A DNA stretch of 6,048 nt from an uncultured Klebsiella sp. (GCA_902490055.1 CABUCP010000219.1:1-6048), one strand, 5' to 3'; positions 1-5,872 are shown, numbered from the stretch's first letter. A program made the numbers and translations. The notes: generated from the sequence alone by a model not told the origin.

Positions 1-46
1 TTAATATCAGCCCAATCAGGCTCATCTTCTTGATTTGTTGAGGCAT
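1..46 (-). CDS. yjeM: YjeM, amino acid permease-like transporter (N-terminal fragment)
   Basis: Read on the minus strand, an ATG at 46-44 opens a frame giving MPQQIKKMSLIGLIL before the window ends. This matches the N-terminus of enterobacterial YjeM, an uncharacterised inner-membrane transporter of the amino acid-polyamine-organocation superfamily. The position also fits, because yjeM lies directly downstream of epmA on the same strand in relatives. Only 15 codons are visible: a short basic cytoplasmic tail (IKKM) and the start of the first hydrophobic helix. The ribosome-binding site is weak (TTGGA at about 58-54, 7 nt before the ATG). The identification rests on a short peptide plus gene order; the substrate is not known from anything seen here. 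Confidence 0.8.
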   Translation of the reverse strand, partial: MPQQIKKMSLIGLIL

Positions 47-64
47 AAATCGATCCAAACGTGA

Positions 65-84
65 GCGTCGCCGAACGGCGTCGC
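65..84 (-). other. Hairpin in the yjeM leader
   Basis: On the yjeM-sense strand GCG-A-CGCC closes on GGCG-A-CGC around a GUUC loop, giving 7 base pairs with one A/A mismatch. The structure ends 18 nt upstream of the yjeM start codon. The same bases can also be read as a direct repeat of GCGTCGCC (65-72 and 78-85, 13-nt period). A role in yjeM translation or mRNA stability is possible but not shown. Confidence 0.4.
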
Positions 85-202
85 CAGGCAAGCAGAAATT
101 GAACGCGGATCCTAGCAATAATCCAGTTTGAAATTGTGGTTATTAGGGCTAATGCAGCGGGGAGAACTGTAAAAATCTTTGAATGAAGGGGATAACGCTA
201 AT

Positions 203-231
203 GACTTCCCTCCTTTGCAAGAAGGGAAGTC
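203..231 (-). terminator. Hairpin just after epmA, possible terminator or 3'-end stabiliser
   Basis: Eight nucleotides beyond the epmA stop codon the minus strand forms a 13-bp stem with a 3-nt GCA loop. The outer 8 bp (GACTTCCC/GGGAAGTC) are perfect. The inner 5 bp (TTCTT/AAGGA) include one G-U wobble that is a C/A mismatch on the plus strand, so the fold is better in the epmA transcript. No U-tract follows (ATTAGCG), so intrinsic termination is doubtful; a 3'-end barrier to exonucleases in an epmA or epmA-yjeM transcript is equally possible. Confidence 0.5.
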
Positions 232-238
232 TGGCAAA

Positions 239-1216
239 TCAGGCGCGATCGACGGTGAACGAAATCACTTCGCCGATAGTCTCTACGCCCAGCGCCAGCA
301 TCACCAGACGATCAACGCCCAGCGCGACGCCGGAGCAGTCCGGCAGACCGGCTTCCAGCGCGGCCAGCAAATTATAGTCAATCGGCTGCTCGGGCAGGCC
401 GCGGGCGGCGCGCTTGCGGTTGTCTTGCTCAAAACGCTGCTGCTGCTCGCGCGCGTCGGTCAGCTCATGGAAGCCGTTCGCCAGCTCCATGCCCTTGTAA
501 TAGACCTCAAAGCGCTCGGCGACGCGGTGATCTTCGGTACTGATCTGCGCAAGCGACGCCTGACTGGCCGGGAAGTGATAGACGAAGGTCGGACGCTCTT
601 TACCGATGTGCGGCTCGACGCCCATGGCAAACAGCAGCTGCAGCAGGGTATCGCGATCTTCTTCCGTATCGGCGATATTGCTGAGATCGAGTTTTGCCGC
701 CGCTTCACGCAGCTGGGTTTTGTCCGCCGACAGCGGATCAATTTCAAGATAGCGCTGGAAGGCCTGCTGATAAGAGAGGCTCTCCGCAGGCTGGCACTCG
801 AGCACCTGCTGCAGTAAATCGTCAACTTCGTTAATCAGACGATACATGTCGTAGCACGGACGATACCACTCCAACATGGTGAACTCTGGGTTGTGGTGGC
901 GGCCCATCTCTTCATTGCGAAAGCTTCGACACAGTTGGAAAACCGGCCCGCATCCGGCAGCCAGCAGCCGCTTCATGTGGTATTCCGGGCTGGTCATCAG
1001 ATACAGATTCAGACCCTGAGAGTGGCCGGGGCCGACGAAACGGGTTTCAAACGGGAACATGTGGATATCGGTCACCGTTGCCTGACTCATACAAGGCGTT
1101 TCCACCTCCAGCACGCCGCGGTCGGTAAAGAAACGGCGGATTTCCGCCATTACAGCCGCACGTTTTAACAGATTTGGAATGGATGCGCTCGGCTGCCAGG
1201 TTGCCGTCTCGCTCAT
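239..1216 (-). CDS. epmA: EF-P beta-lysyl ligase EpmA (PoxA/GenX/YjeA)
   Basis: EpmA attaches (R)-beta-lysine to the conserved lysine of elongation factor P, which lets EF-P rescue ribosomes stalled at polyproline. It is a stand-alone class II lysyl-tRNA synthetase-like catalytic core without the anticodon-binding domain. The 325-aa product matches the E. coli length. Visible landmarks are a motif 1 region around residues 27-42, motif 2 at 99-118 (FRNEE ... FTMLEWY) and motif 3 at 296-303 (GVALGVDR), ending SFTVDRA as in the family. The start chosen is the ATG at 1216 ([10 protein letters not shown]), preceded by GGAGA 8 nt upstream. An in-frame ATG seven codons earlier (1237) is rejected because the SD would fall inside it and the family begins at MSET. 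The gene is divergent from frdA. Its partners efp and epmB usually lie just past ecnB in relatives, beyond the right edge here. Confidence 0.97.
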   Translation of the reverse strand: MSETATWQPSASIPNLLKRAAVMAEIRRFFTDRGVLEVETPCMSQATVTDIHMFPFETRFVGPGHSQGLNLYLMTSPEYHMKRLLAAGCGPVFQLCRSFRNEEMGRHHNPEFTMLEWYRPCYDMYRLINEVDDLLQQVLECQPAESLSYQQAFQRYLEIDPLSADKTQLREAAAKLDLSNIADTEEDRDTLLQLLFAMGVEPHIGKERPTFVYHFPASQASLAQISTEDHRVAERFEVYYKGMELANGFHELTDAREQQQRFEQDNRKRAARGLPEQPIDYNLLAALEAGLPDCSGVALGVDRLVMLALGVETIGEVISFTVDRA

Positions 1217-1308
1217 GGTACTTTTCTCCGATTTCATACAAGGGCACGAAGTCTACTCGCAACCGACGGGTGAAACAAATTTTGTGCAATCTGCCGGAGA
1301 TATTACAT

Positions 1309-1374
1309 ATTGATAATTTATCGCTAACTAAATTGCATAAACAAAATTGATAAATAGGCGCACGGATTGATAAA
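1309..1374. repeat. Three ATTGATAA words in the frd/epmA control region
   Basis: ATTGATAA occurs at 1309-1316, 1346-1353 and 1366-1373. The last two extend to a 9-nt repeat, ATTGATAAA, with a 20-nt period. The first copy contains the odd palindrome GATAA-T-TTATC (1312-1322). TTGAT is the FNR/CRP-family half-site, but none of the copies has a correctly spaced ATCAA partner. The repeats lie upstream of the frd -10 and may be regulatory or simply AT-rich intergenic sequence. Confidence 0.4.
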
Positions 1375-1378
1375 AAAA

Positions 1379-1391
1379 TCGAACGCGTCAA
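1379..1391 (+). promoter_or_regulatory. Degenerate FNR-like site of the frd promoter
   Basis: TCGAACGCGTCAA resembles the FNR palindrome TTGAT-N4-ATCAA, with a good right half (GTCAA), a poor left half (TCGAA) and spacing one base short. From memory it aligns with the TCGA...GTCAA word at the FNR-dependent E. coli frdA promoter. Its centre at about 1385 is about 41 nt upstream of the inferred transcription start, the class II activator position. FNR activation of frd under anaerobiosis is established in E. coli; its operation at this site is inference. Confidence 0.5.
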
Positions 1392-1413
1392 TTTTCCCCA
1401 GCATCCCTGTGGC

Positions 1414-1430
1414 TATACTCCTTTACCTAT
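1414..1430 (+). promoter_or_regulatory. frdABCD promoter -10 with overlapping NarL heptamers
   Basis: TATACT at 1414-1419 is a good sigma-70 -10. No recognisable -35 lies 16-18 bp upstream (an AT-rich tract, ATTTTC, is there instead), as expected for an activator-dependent promoter. The start would be near 1426, leaving a leader of about 68 nt. Two perfect matches to the NarL heptamer TACYNMT overlap the core: TACTCCT at 1416-1422 and TACCTAT at 1424-1430. Occupancy by NarL-phosphate would block polymerase, in line with the known nitrate repression of frd in E. coli. Confidence 0.6.
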
Positions 1431-1448
1431 AAAGGAGCAGTGATACTT

Positions 1449-1470
1449 TTTCGCCAGCCCGGCGGCGAAA
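1449..1470 (+). other. Hairpin in the frdA leader
   Basis: TTTCGCC (1449-1455) and GGCGAAA (1464-1470) form a perfect 7-bp stem with an 8-nt loop. It ends 12 nt before the frdA Shine-Dalgarno (1483-1487). It may stabilise the leader or keep the ribosome-binding site single-stranded. Function unknown. Confidence 0.4.
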
Positions 1471-1493
1471 TACACAAAAACTGGAGGAATGTC

Positions 1494-3284
1494 GTGCAAA
1501 CTTTTCAAGCCGATCTTGTCGTTATTGGCGCAGGCGGAGCAGGTCTTCGCGCAGCCATCGCCGCTGCGCAGGCTAATCCAAAAGCCAAAATCGCACTGAT
1601 TTCAAAAGTCTATCCAATGCGTAGCCACACCGTCGCCGCCGAAGGCGGTTCCGCGGCCGTCGCGCAGGATCACGATAGCTTTGAATACCATTTTCACGAC
1701 ACCGTCGCCGGCGGCGACTGGCTCTGTGAACAGGATGTCGTAGACTATTTCGTACACCACTGCCCCACGGAAATGACCCAGCTTGAGCTATGGGGATGTC
1801 CGTGGAGCCGCCGCCCGGACGGCAGCGTTAATGTACGCCGCTTCGGCGGGATGAAAATCGAACGCACATGGTTCGCCGCCGACAAAACCGGCTTCCATAT
1901 GCTACATACCCTCTTCCAGACCTCCCTCCAGTTCCCGCAAATCCAACGTTTCGACGAGCACTTCGTGCTGGATATTCTGGTCGATGACGGCCAGGCCCGC
2001 GGCCTGGTGGCAATGAACATGATGGAAGGTACGCTGGTGCAAATTCGCGCCAACGCGGTAGTGATGGCCACCGGCGGCGCAGGCCGCGTCTATCGCTATA
2101 ACACCAACGGCGGCATCGTGACCGGCGACGGCATGGGCATGGCCCTGGGCCACGGCGTCCCGCTGCGCGACATGGAGTTCGTCCAGTATCACCCGACCGG
2201 CCTGCCGGGTTCAGGGATCCTGATGACCGAAGGCTGTCGCGGCGAAGGCGGTATTCTGGTCAACAAAAACGGCTACCGTTACCTACAGGATTACGGCATG
2301 GGGCCGGAAACGCCGCTCGGCGAACCGAAGAACAAATACATGGAGCTCGGCCCGCGCGATAAAGTCTCTCAGGCCTTCTGGCACGAGTGGCGCAAAGGCA
2401 ACACCATCCCGACGCCGCGCGGCGACGTGGTCTACCTCGACCTACGCCATCTCGGCGAGAAGAAACTGCTCGAGCGCCTGCCGTTTATCTGCGAACTAGC
2501 GAAAGCCTATGTCGGCGTCGACCCGGTGAAAGAGCCGATTCCGGTACGCCCGACCGCCCACTACACCATGGGCGGCATCGAAACCGACCAGCAGTGCGAA
2601 ACCCGCATTAAGGGCCTGTTCGCCGTGGGCGAATGTTCCTCCGTCGGTCTGCACGGCGCCAACCGCCTGGGCTCCAACTCGCTTGCCGAACTGGTGGTCT
2701 TTGGCCGCCTCGCCGGTGAACAAGCCATGCGGCGCGCGATGGAAGTCGGCGAAAGCAACGGCGCGGCGCTGGATGCGCAGGTTAACGACGTCGAACAACG
2801 CCTGAAAGACCTCGTCAATCAGCAAGGCAATGAGAACTGGGCCAAAATCCGCGACGAAATGGGCATGTCGATGGAAGAAGGCTGCGGTATTTACCGTACG
2901 CCGGAACTGATGCAGAAAACCATCGATAAGCTGGCCGAACTGCAGGAGCGCTTTAAGCGCGTGCGCATTACCGACACCTCCAGCGTGTTCAATACCGATT
3001 TGCTCTATACCATTGAGCTGGGCCATGGCCTGAACGTCGCCGAATGTATGGCGCACTCCGCTATCGCGCGTAAAGAGTCTCGCGGCGCCCACCAGCGTCT
3101 CGATGAAGGCTGCACCGAACGCGATGACGTCAATTTCCTCAAGCATACGCTCGCCTTCCGCGAGGCCGACGGTAGTACGCGACTGGAGTATGGCGATGTG
3201 AAGATCACCACTCTGCCGCCGGCTAAACGCGTGTACGGCGCCGAAGCGGAAGCCGCTGAGAAGAAGGAGACGACCCATGGCTGA
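1494..3284 (+). CDS. frdA: Fumarate reductase flavoprotein subunit FrdA
   Basis: FrdA is the catalytic subunit of anaerobic fumarate reductase. It reduces fumarate to succinate at a covalently bound FAD on the cytoplasmic face of the inner membrane. The 596-aa product has the dinucleotide-binding loop GAGGAG at 12-17, the FAD-linking His45 in [14 protein letters not shown] at 233-236, Arg288, His356 and Arg391. These equal E. coli His44, His232, Arg287, His355 and Arg390 when Met1 is not counted. The start is the GTG at 1494, preceded by GGAGG at 1483-1487 with 6-nt spacing, and begins MQTFQADL as in E. coli. An in-frame GTG at 1440 would add 18 residues but lies near the transcription start with an SD only 2 nt away. 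The C-terminal tail and a stretch around residues 410-435 are the most divergent parts; the product is about six residues shorter than E. coli FrdA. It overlaps frdB by 8 nt, implying coupled translation. Confidence 0.99.
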   Translation: MQTFQADLVVIGAGGAGLRAAIAAAQANPKAKIALISKVYPMRSHTVAAEGGSAAVAQDHDSFEYHFHDTVAGGDWLCEQDVVDYFVHHCPTEMTQLELWGCPWSRRPDGSVNVRRFGGMKIERTWFAADKTGFHMLHTLFQTSLQFPQIQRFDEHFVLDILVDDGQARGLVAMNMMEGTLVQIRANAVVMATGGAGRVYRYNTNGGIVTGDGMGMALGHGVPLRDMEFVQYHPTGLPGSGILMTEGCRGEGGILVNKNGYRYLQDYGMGPETPLGEPKNKYMELGPRDKVSQAFWHEWRKGNTIPTPRGDVVYLDLRHLGEKKLLERLPFICELAKAYVGVDPVKEPIPVRPTAHYTMGGIETDQQCETRIKGLFAVGECSSVGLHGANRLGSNSLAELVVFGRLAGEQAMRRAMEVGESNGAALDAQVNDVEQRLKDLVNQQGNENWAKIRDEMGMSMEEGCGIYRTPELMQKTIDKLAELQERFKRVRITDTSSVFNTDLLYTIELGHGLNVAECMAHSAIARKESRGAHQRLDEGCTERDDVNFLKHTLAFREADGSTRLEYGDVKITTLPPAKRVYGAEAEAAEKKETTHG

Positions 3285-4011
3285 GATGAATAAACTTAAA
3301 ATTGAAGTGGTGCGCTACAACCCGGAAGCCGACACCGCGCCGCACAGCGCTTTCTATGAAGTACCCTACGATGAACAAACGTCGCTGCTGGACGCGCTGG
3401 GGTACATCAAAGATAACCTCGCGCCGGACCTAAGCTACCGCTGGTCGTGCCGTATGGCGATTTGCGGCTCCTGCGGCATGATGGTCAACAAGGTGCCTAA
3501 GCTTGCCTGTAAAACCTTCCTGCGCGATTACACCAAAGGTTTGAAAGTCGAAGCGCTGGCCAACTTCCCGATCGAGCGCGATCTGGTGGTCGATATGACC
3601 CACTTTATCGAAAGCCTGGAAGCGATTAAGCCGTATATCATTGGCAACTCGCGCACGCCGGATCAGGGGCCAAATAAACAAACTCCGGCGCAGATGGCGA
3701 AATACCATCAGTTCTCCGGCTGCATCAACTGCGGTCTGTGCTATGCCGCCTGCCCGCAGTTTGGTCTGAACCCGGAGTTCATCGGCCCGGCGGCGATCAC
3801 CCTCGCCCACCGCTACAACGAAGACAGCCGCGACCACGGCAAAAAGGAACGTATGGCGCAGCTTAACGGCCAGAACGGCGTGTGGACCTGTACTTTCGTC
3901 GGCTTCTGTTCCGAAGTCTGTCCGAAGCATGTCGATCCGGCGGCCGCCATTCAGCAGGGCAAGGTTGAAAGTTCGAAAGACTTCCTGATCGCCACCCTGA
4001 AACCACGCTAA
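3277..4011 (+). CDS. frdB: Fumarate reductase iron-sulfur subunit FrdB
   Basis: FrdB carries electrons from menaquinol at the FrdCD anchor to the FAD of FrdA through three clusters. The product is 244 aa, as in E. coli. An N-terminal plant-type ferredoxin domain binds [2Fe-2S] with Cys58, Cys63, Cys66 and Cys78. A C-terminal bacterial ferredoxin domain has Cys149, Cys152, Cys155 and Cys215 for [4Fe-4S], and Cys159, Cys205 and Cys211 for [3Fe-4S]. Val208 sits where a fourth cysteine would convert the 3Fe cluster to 4Fe, as in the E. coli protein. All cluster ligands are intact. AAGGAG at 3264-3269 precedes the ATG by 7 nt, inside the end of frdA, and the frdA stop lies within the second and third frdB codons. 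Confidence 0.99.
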   Translation: MAEMNKLKIEVVRYNPEADTAPHSAFYEVPYDEQTSLLDALGYIKDNLAPDLSYRWSCRMAICGSCGMMVNKVPKLACKTFLRDYTKGLKVEALANFPIERDLVVDMTHFIESLEAIKPYIIGNSRTPDQGPNKQTPAQMAKYHQFSGCINCGLCYAACPQFGLNPEFIGPAAITLAHRYNEDSRDHGKKERMAQLNGQNGVWTCTFVGFCSEVCPKHVDPAAAIQQGKVESSKDFLIATLKPR

Positions 4012-4021
4012 GGAGTGCACT

Positions 4022-4417
4022 ATGACGACTAAACGCAAACCCTACGTGCGGCCAATGACCTCCACCTGGTGGAAGAAGCTGCCGTTCTATCGCTTCTATA
4101 TGCTGCGTGAAGGGACGGCAGTACCGGCGGTCTGGTTCAGCATCGTGCTGATTTACGGCCTGTTTTCTCTCAAGCACGGCGCCGAAAGCTGGGAAGGCTA
4201 CGTAGCATTTCTGCAAAACCCAATTGTGGTGATCCTCAACCTGATCGCCCTGGCGGCAGCGCTGCTGCACACCAAAACCTGGTTTGAGCTGGCGCCGAAG
4301 GCTGCCAACATCATTATTAAGGGCGAGAAAATGGGGCCAGAGCCGCTGATTAAAGGGCTGTGGGCGGTGACGGCGCTGGCCAGCGTCGTGATCCTGTTTG
4401 TCGCGCTGTTCTGGTAA
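4022..4417 (+). CDS. frdC: Fumarate reductase membrane anchor subunit FrdC
   Basis: FrdC is one of two hydrophobic subunits that fix FrdAB to the inner membrane and form the quinone sites. The product is 131 aa, the E. coli length. A basic cytoplasmic N-terminus ([18 protein letters not shown]) is followed by three hydrophobic segments at about 32-50, 67-88 and 109-130. Arg29, Glu30 and His83 correspond to E. coli Arg28, Glu29 and His82, which were implicated in menaquinol oxidation. As in other Frd-type anchors, and unlike Sdh, there is no evident haem b ligation. The SD AAGGAG (4010-4015) shares two bases with the frdB stop codon and lies 6 nt before the ATG. Confidence 0.98.
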   Translation: MTTKRKPYVRPMTSTWWKKLPFYRFYMLREGTAVPAVWFSIVLIYGLFSLKHGAESWEGYVAFLQNPIVVILNLIALAAALLHTKTWFELAPKAANIIIKGEKMGPEPLIKGLWAVTALASVVILFVALFW

Positions 4418-4427
4418 GGAGACGGCC

Positions 4428-4787
4428 ATGATTAATCCCAATCCAAAACGTTCCGATGAACCGGTATTCTGGGGGCTGTTTGGCGCAGGCGGTATGTGGG
4501 GCGCGATTATCGCACCGGTGATGGTGCTGCTGGTCGGCATACTGCTGCCGCTGGGGCTCGCCCCTGACGATGCTTTCAGCTATGAACGCGTCTACGCTTT
4601 CGCCCATAGCTTCATCGGTCGACTTTTCATTTTCCTGATGATTGTTCTGCCGCTGTGGTGCGGGTTGCATCGTATTCACCATGCGATGCATGACCTGAAA
4701 ATCCACGTGCCGAACGGTAAATGGGTCTTCTATGGTCTGGCGGCGATTCTGACCGTCGTCACCCTGGTCGGCGTGTTATTCATCTAA
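4428..4787 (+). CDS. frdD: Fumarate reductase membrane anchor subunit FrdD
   Basis: FrdD is the second membrane anchor and pairs with FrdC to house the menaquinone sites. The 119-aa product equals the family length, with three hydrophobic segments at about 22-44, 60-80 and 99-119 and the conserved loop [13 protein letters not shown] at 81-93. The start is the ATG at 4428 ([12 protein letters not shown]). AAGGAG at 4416-4421 sits 6 nt upstream and overlaps the frdC stop. An in-frame ATG at 4398 inside the end of frdC is rejected, because it adds ten non-conserved residues and lacks the SD. This is the last gene of the operon; a hairpin begins 11 nt after its stop. Confidence 0.98.
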   Translation: MINPNPKRSDEPVFWGLFGAGGMWGAIIAPVMVLLVGILLPLGLAPDDAFSYERVYAFAHSFIGRLFIFLMIVLPLWCGLHRIHHAMHDLKIHVPNGKWVFYGLAAILTVVTLVGVLFI

Positions 4788-4798
4788 TACAACAACTC

Positions 4799-4823
4799 GC
4801 CCGGTAGCGATCTGTTACCGGGC
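4799..4823 (+). terminator. frdABCD terminator-like hairpin
   Basis: GCCCGGTA (4799-4806) pairs perfectly with TACCGGGC (4816-4823) across a 9-nt loop, 11 nt after the frdD stop. The stem is GC-rich, but no U-tract follows directly; the nearest run of six T is at 4849-4854. In E. coli the corresponding position holds the frd terminator that doubles as the ampC attenuator. Here it would separate frd from blc, perhaps incompletely. Confidence 0.55.
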
Positions 4824-4844
4824 TCGCTTATCGCGAAAATCTCC

Positions 4845-4886
4845 CCGCTTTTTTCCTGCCGCTATCTACACTTAGAGAAAAAGCGG
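4845..4886 (+). repeat. Inverted repeat flanking the blc -10 element
   Basis: CCGCTTTTT (4845-4853) and AAAAAGCGG (4878-4886) are a perfect 9-bp inverted repeat with a 24-nt spacer. The spacer contains the sigma-S-like -10 of blc, and the right arm overlaps the expected transcription start. It could be an operator, or the leftover arms of a terminator. Unexplained. Confidence 0.5.
4865..4875 (+). promoter_or_regulatory. Sigma-S-type promoter (-10) of blc
   Basis: TCTACACTTAG matches the extended sigma-S -10 consensus KCTAYACTTAA at ten of eleven positions, including the C before the hexamer. There is no recognisable TTGACA at -35. The start would be near 4879, giving a leader of about 23 nt. 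Stationary-phase sigma-S control of blc is established in E. coli; its use here is inferred from the match. Confidence 0.65.
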
Positions 4887-4901
4887 TATAAGGAAATATC
4901 T

Positions 4902-5432
4902 ATGCGTCTGCTGCCAATGTTAACCGTGGTTATCGCGTCATTATTGACCGTTGCCTGCAGCAATCCCGTTCCGCCTGCGGGCGTTACCGTGGTCAGCCCA
5001 TTCGAAAGCCAGCGTTTCCTCGGCACTTGGTACGAAATAGCCCGTTTCGATCATAACTTCGAGAGCGGCCTGGAAAAAGTTACTGCAACCTACAGCCTGC
5101 GCAGCGACGGCGGCATTGATGTGATCAATAAAGGCTACAACCCGGATCGCGGTATCTGGCAGAAATCTAATGGCGTAGCTTACTTCACCGGCAATCCCAA
5201 CCGCGCGGCGCTGAAGGTCTCTTTCTTCGGTCCCTTCTATGGCGGCTACAACGTGATCGCGCTGGATAAAGAGTACCGCTATGCGCTGGTCTGCGGGCCG
5301 GACCGTGATTATCTGTGGCTGCTGGCGCGCACGCCGAAGATCTCGCCGCAGGTGAAACAGCAGATGCTGGATATCGCCACCCGGCAAGGCTTCGACGTGA
5401 ACAAGCTTATTTGGGTTAATCAGCGCTATTAA
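4902..5432 (+). CDS. blc: Outer-membrane lipocalin lipoprotein Blc
   Basis: Blc is a bacterial lipocalin on the inner face of the outer membrane that binds fatty acids and lysophospholipids; it is linked to envelope stress and stationary phase. The 176-aa product has a lipoprotein signal peptide (residues 1-18) and a lipobox ending T-V-A-Cys19. Ser20 at +2 predicts Lol sorting to the outer membrane. Thr at -3 is permitted but less common than Leu or Val. The lipocalin signature [10 protein letters not shown] starts at 41, and the second conserved region [14 protein letters not shown] lies at 131-144. AAGGAA (4890-4895) supports the ATG at 4902. The gene follows frdD with no ampC between them. 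It converges on gdx with a 4-nt overlap of the two stop regions. Confidence 0.98.
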   Translation: MRLLPMLTVVIASLLTVACSNPVPPAGVTVVSPFESQRFLGTWYEIARFDHNFESGLEKVTATYSLRSDGGIDVINKGYNPDRGIWQKSNGVAYFTGNPNRAALKVSFFGPFYGGYNVIALDKEYRYALVCGPDRDYLWLLARTPKISPQVKQQMLDIATRQGFDVNKLIWVNQRY

Positions 5433-5446
5433 TGCGCGCTAATTTT
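5422..5446 (+). terminator. Weak candidate terminator of blc, inside the 3' end of gdx
   Basis: AGCGC (5422-5426) and GCGCT (5436-5440) form a short GC-rich stem with a 9-nt loop, followed by AATTTT. It straddles the overlapping blc and gdx stop codons. The stem is short and could be chance; no U-tract exists in the opposite direction. Confidence 0.3.
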
Positions 5447-5746
5447 CAGGCCGATAATGCCGATAACGATACAGGCCAGGCTGGCGATACGCATTGGGCT
5501 GGCGGATTCCCCCAGCAGCACGATGCCGGTTATCGCCGCGCCAACGGCGCCGATTCCGGTCCAGACCGCGTAGGCAGTCCCTACTGGTAGTGATTTCATC
5601 GCCCACGACAGCAGCGCCATGCTGGCGACCATCGCGACAATAGTGATCACGCTTGGCGCCAGGCGGCTAAAACCATGGGTATACTTCAGGCCAACGGCCC
5701 ACACCACTTCTAATAAACCGGCGATAAACAGAATTAACCAGGACAT
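5429..5746 (-). CDS. gdx: Guanidinium exporter Gdx (SugE), SMR family
   Basis: Gdx (older name SugE) is a small multidrug resistance-family antiporter that exports guanidinium in exchange for protons, working as a dual-topology dimer in the inner membrane. The 105-aa product has four hydrophobic helices at about 2-20, 30-50, 57-79 and 84-102. The central Glu13 is present, with Trp16, Ser42, Tyr59 and Trp62 matching binding-site residues reported for Gdx-type proteins, and the [11 protein letters not shown] signature at 54-64. This separates it from the EmrE-type drug exporters. The ATG at 5746 is preceded by GGAG (5754-5751) with a short 4-nt spacer. The leader carries a guanidine-II riboswitch, which independently supports the substrate. 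Its 3' end overlaps that of blc by 4 nt. Confidence 0.97.
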   Translation of the reverse strand: MSWLILFIAGLLEVVWAVGLKYTHGFSRLAPSVITIVAMVASMALLSWAMKSLPVGTAYAVWTGIGAVGAAITGIVLLGESASPMRIASLACIVIGIIGLKISAH

Positions 5747-5748
5747 AA

Positions 5749-5766
5749 GGCTCCATGAATGGGGCC
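5749..5766 (-). promoter_or_regulatory. Alternative hairpin that would hide the gdx ribosome-binding site
   Basis: In the gdx leader GGC (5766-5764) can pair with GCC (5751-5749), and CCA (5762-5760) with UGG (5755-5753). There is one C/A mismatch (5763/5752) and a UUCA loop. The stem buries the Shine-Dalgarno GGAG (5754-5751). It uses the CCCC arm of riboswitch hairpin P2, so the two folds exclude each other. This is a fold drawn by eye, not a measured one. Confidence 0.5.
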
Positions 5767-5804
5767 GTCCCCAGATGAGATACGCTTACGGGCCGTCCCG
5801 CAAG
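5760..5804 (-). promoter_or_regulatory. Guanidine-II (mini-ykkC) riboswitch of gdx
   Basis: The gdx leader contains two hairpins with identical ACGG tetraloops, the defining feature of the guanidine-II class. P1 is an 8-bp stem (5804-5797 with 5792-5785, one G-U pair) and P2 a 5-bp stem (5773-5769 with 5764-5760). An 11-nt linker, CGUAUCUCAUC, joins them. The loops are expected to kiss through CG/CG pairing, with one guanidinium bound at each loop. P2 ends 5 nt before the gdx Shine-Dalgarno, so control is probably translational and switched on by ligand. The class association with sugE/gdx genes is established; the fit here is by direct pattern match. Confidence 0.93.
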
Positions 5805-5825
5805 GTGGGTTGAAAAAGCGCTGAG

Positions 5826-5854
5826 ATTATAACCAATGGCATAGTGGATGTGAA
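5826..5854 (-). promoter_or_regulatory. Sigma-70 promoter of gdx
   Basis: On the minus strand TTCACA (5854-5849) and a perfect TATAAT (5831-5826) are separated by 17 bp, which differs from consensus at one -35 base. Transcription would start near 5819, about 15 nt before riboswitch hairpin P1, giving a leader of about 73 nt. Such a strong promoter suits constitutive transcription with control left to the riboswitch. Confidence 0.8.
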
Positions 5855-5855
5855 G

Positions 5856-5872
5856 ACATGCACAAAGCATGT
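5856..5872. repeat. Inverted repeat beside the gdx -35
   Basis: ACATGC (5856-5861) and GCATGT (5867-5872) form a perfect 6-bp inverted repeat with a 5-nt spacer. It lies between the ecnB terminator U-tract and the gdx -35, one base from the latter. It could be a regulator site or a minor second hairpin behind the ecnB terminator. Confidence 0.4.

Noticed and set aside
47..238. Search for a yjeM promoter or small gene in the left gap
   Set aside because: TTTACA-like and TAGGAT-like words are present but not at promoter spacing, and no small frame has a convincing ribosome-binding site or family match.
179..817. Plus-strand open frame of 212 codons across the end of epmA
   Set aside because: It is antisense to the conserved EpmA catalytic core; its first codons cover the post-epmA hairpin rather than a protein family.
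1217..1237. Upstream ATG at 1237 as the epmA start
   Set aside because: The Shine-Dalgarno GGAGA would be inside the coding region, and the family begins at MSETA.
1230..1345. Search for an epmA promoter on the minus strand
   Set aside because: Several AT-rich hexamers (for example TTGTTT and TAAATT 18 bp apart) fit only loosely; none is good enough to call.
1440..1493. In-frame GTG at 1440 giving FrdA an 18-residue N-terminal extension
   Set aside because: It lies near the inferred transcription start, its AGGAG is only 2 nt away, the added residues are not in the family, and GTG 1494 has a well-spaced GGAGG.
2496..3278. Long open frame on the minus strand opposite frdA (260 codons)
   Set aside because: It is antisense to a highly conserved frdA coding region, has no recognisable domain, and is the kind of open frame expected opposite GC-rich genes.
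3430..4038. Open frame of about 200 codons opposite frdB
   Set aside because: It is a shadow of frdB with no family resemblance and no supporting promoter or ribosome-binding site.
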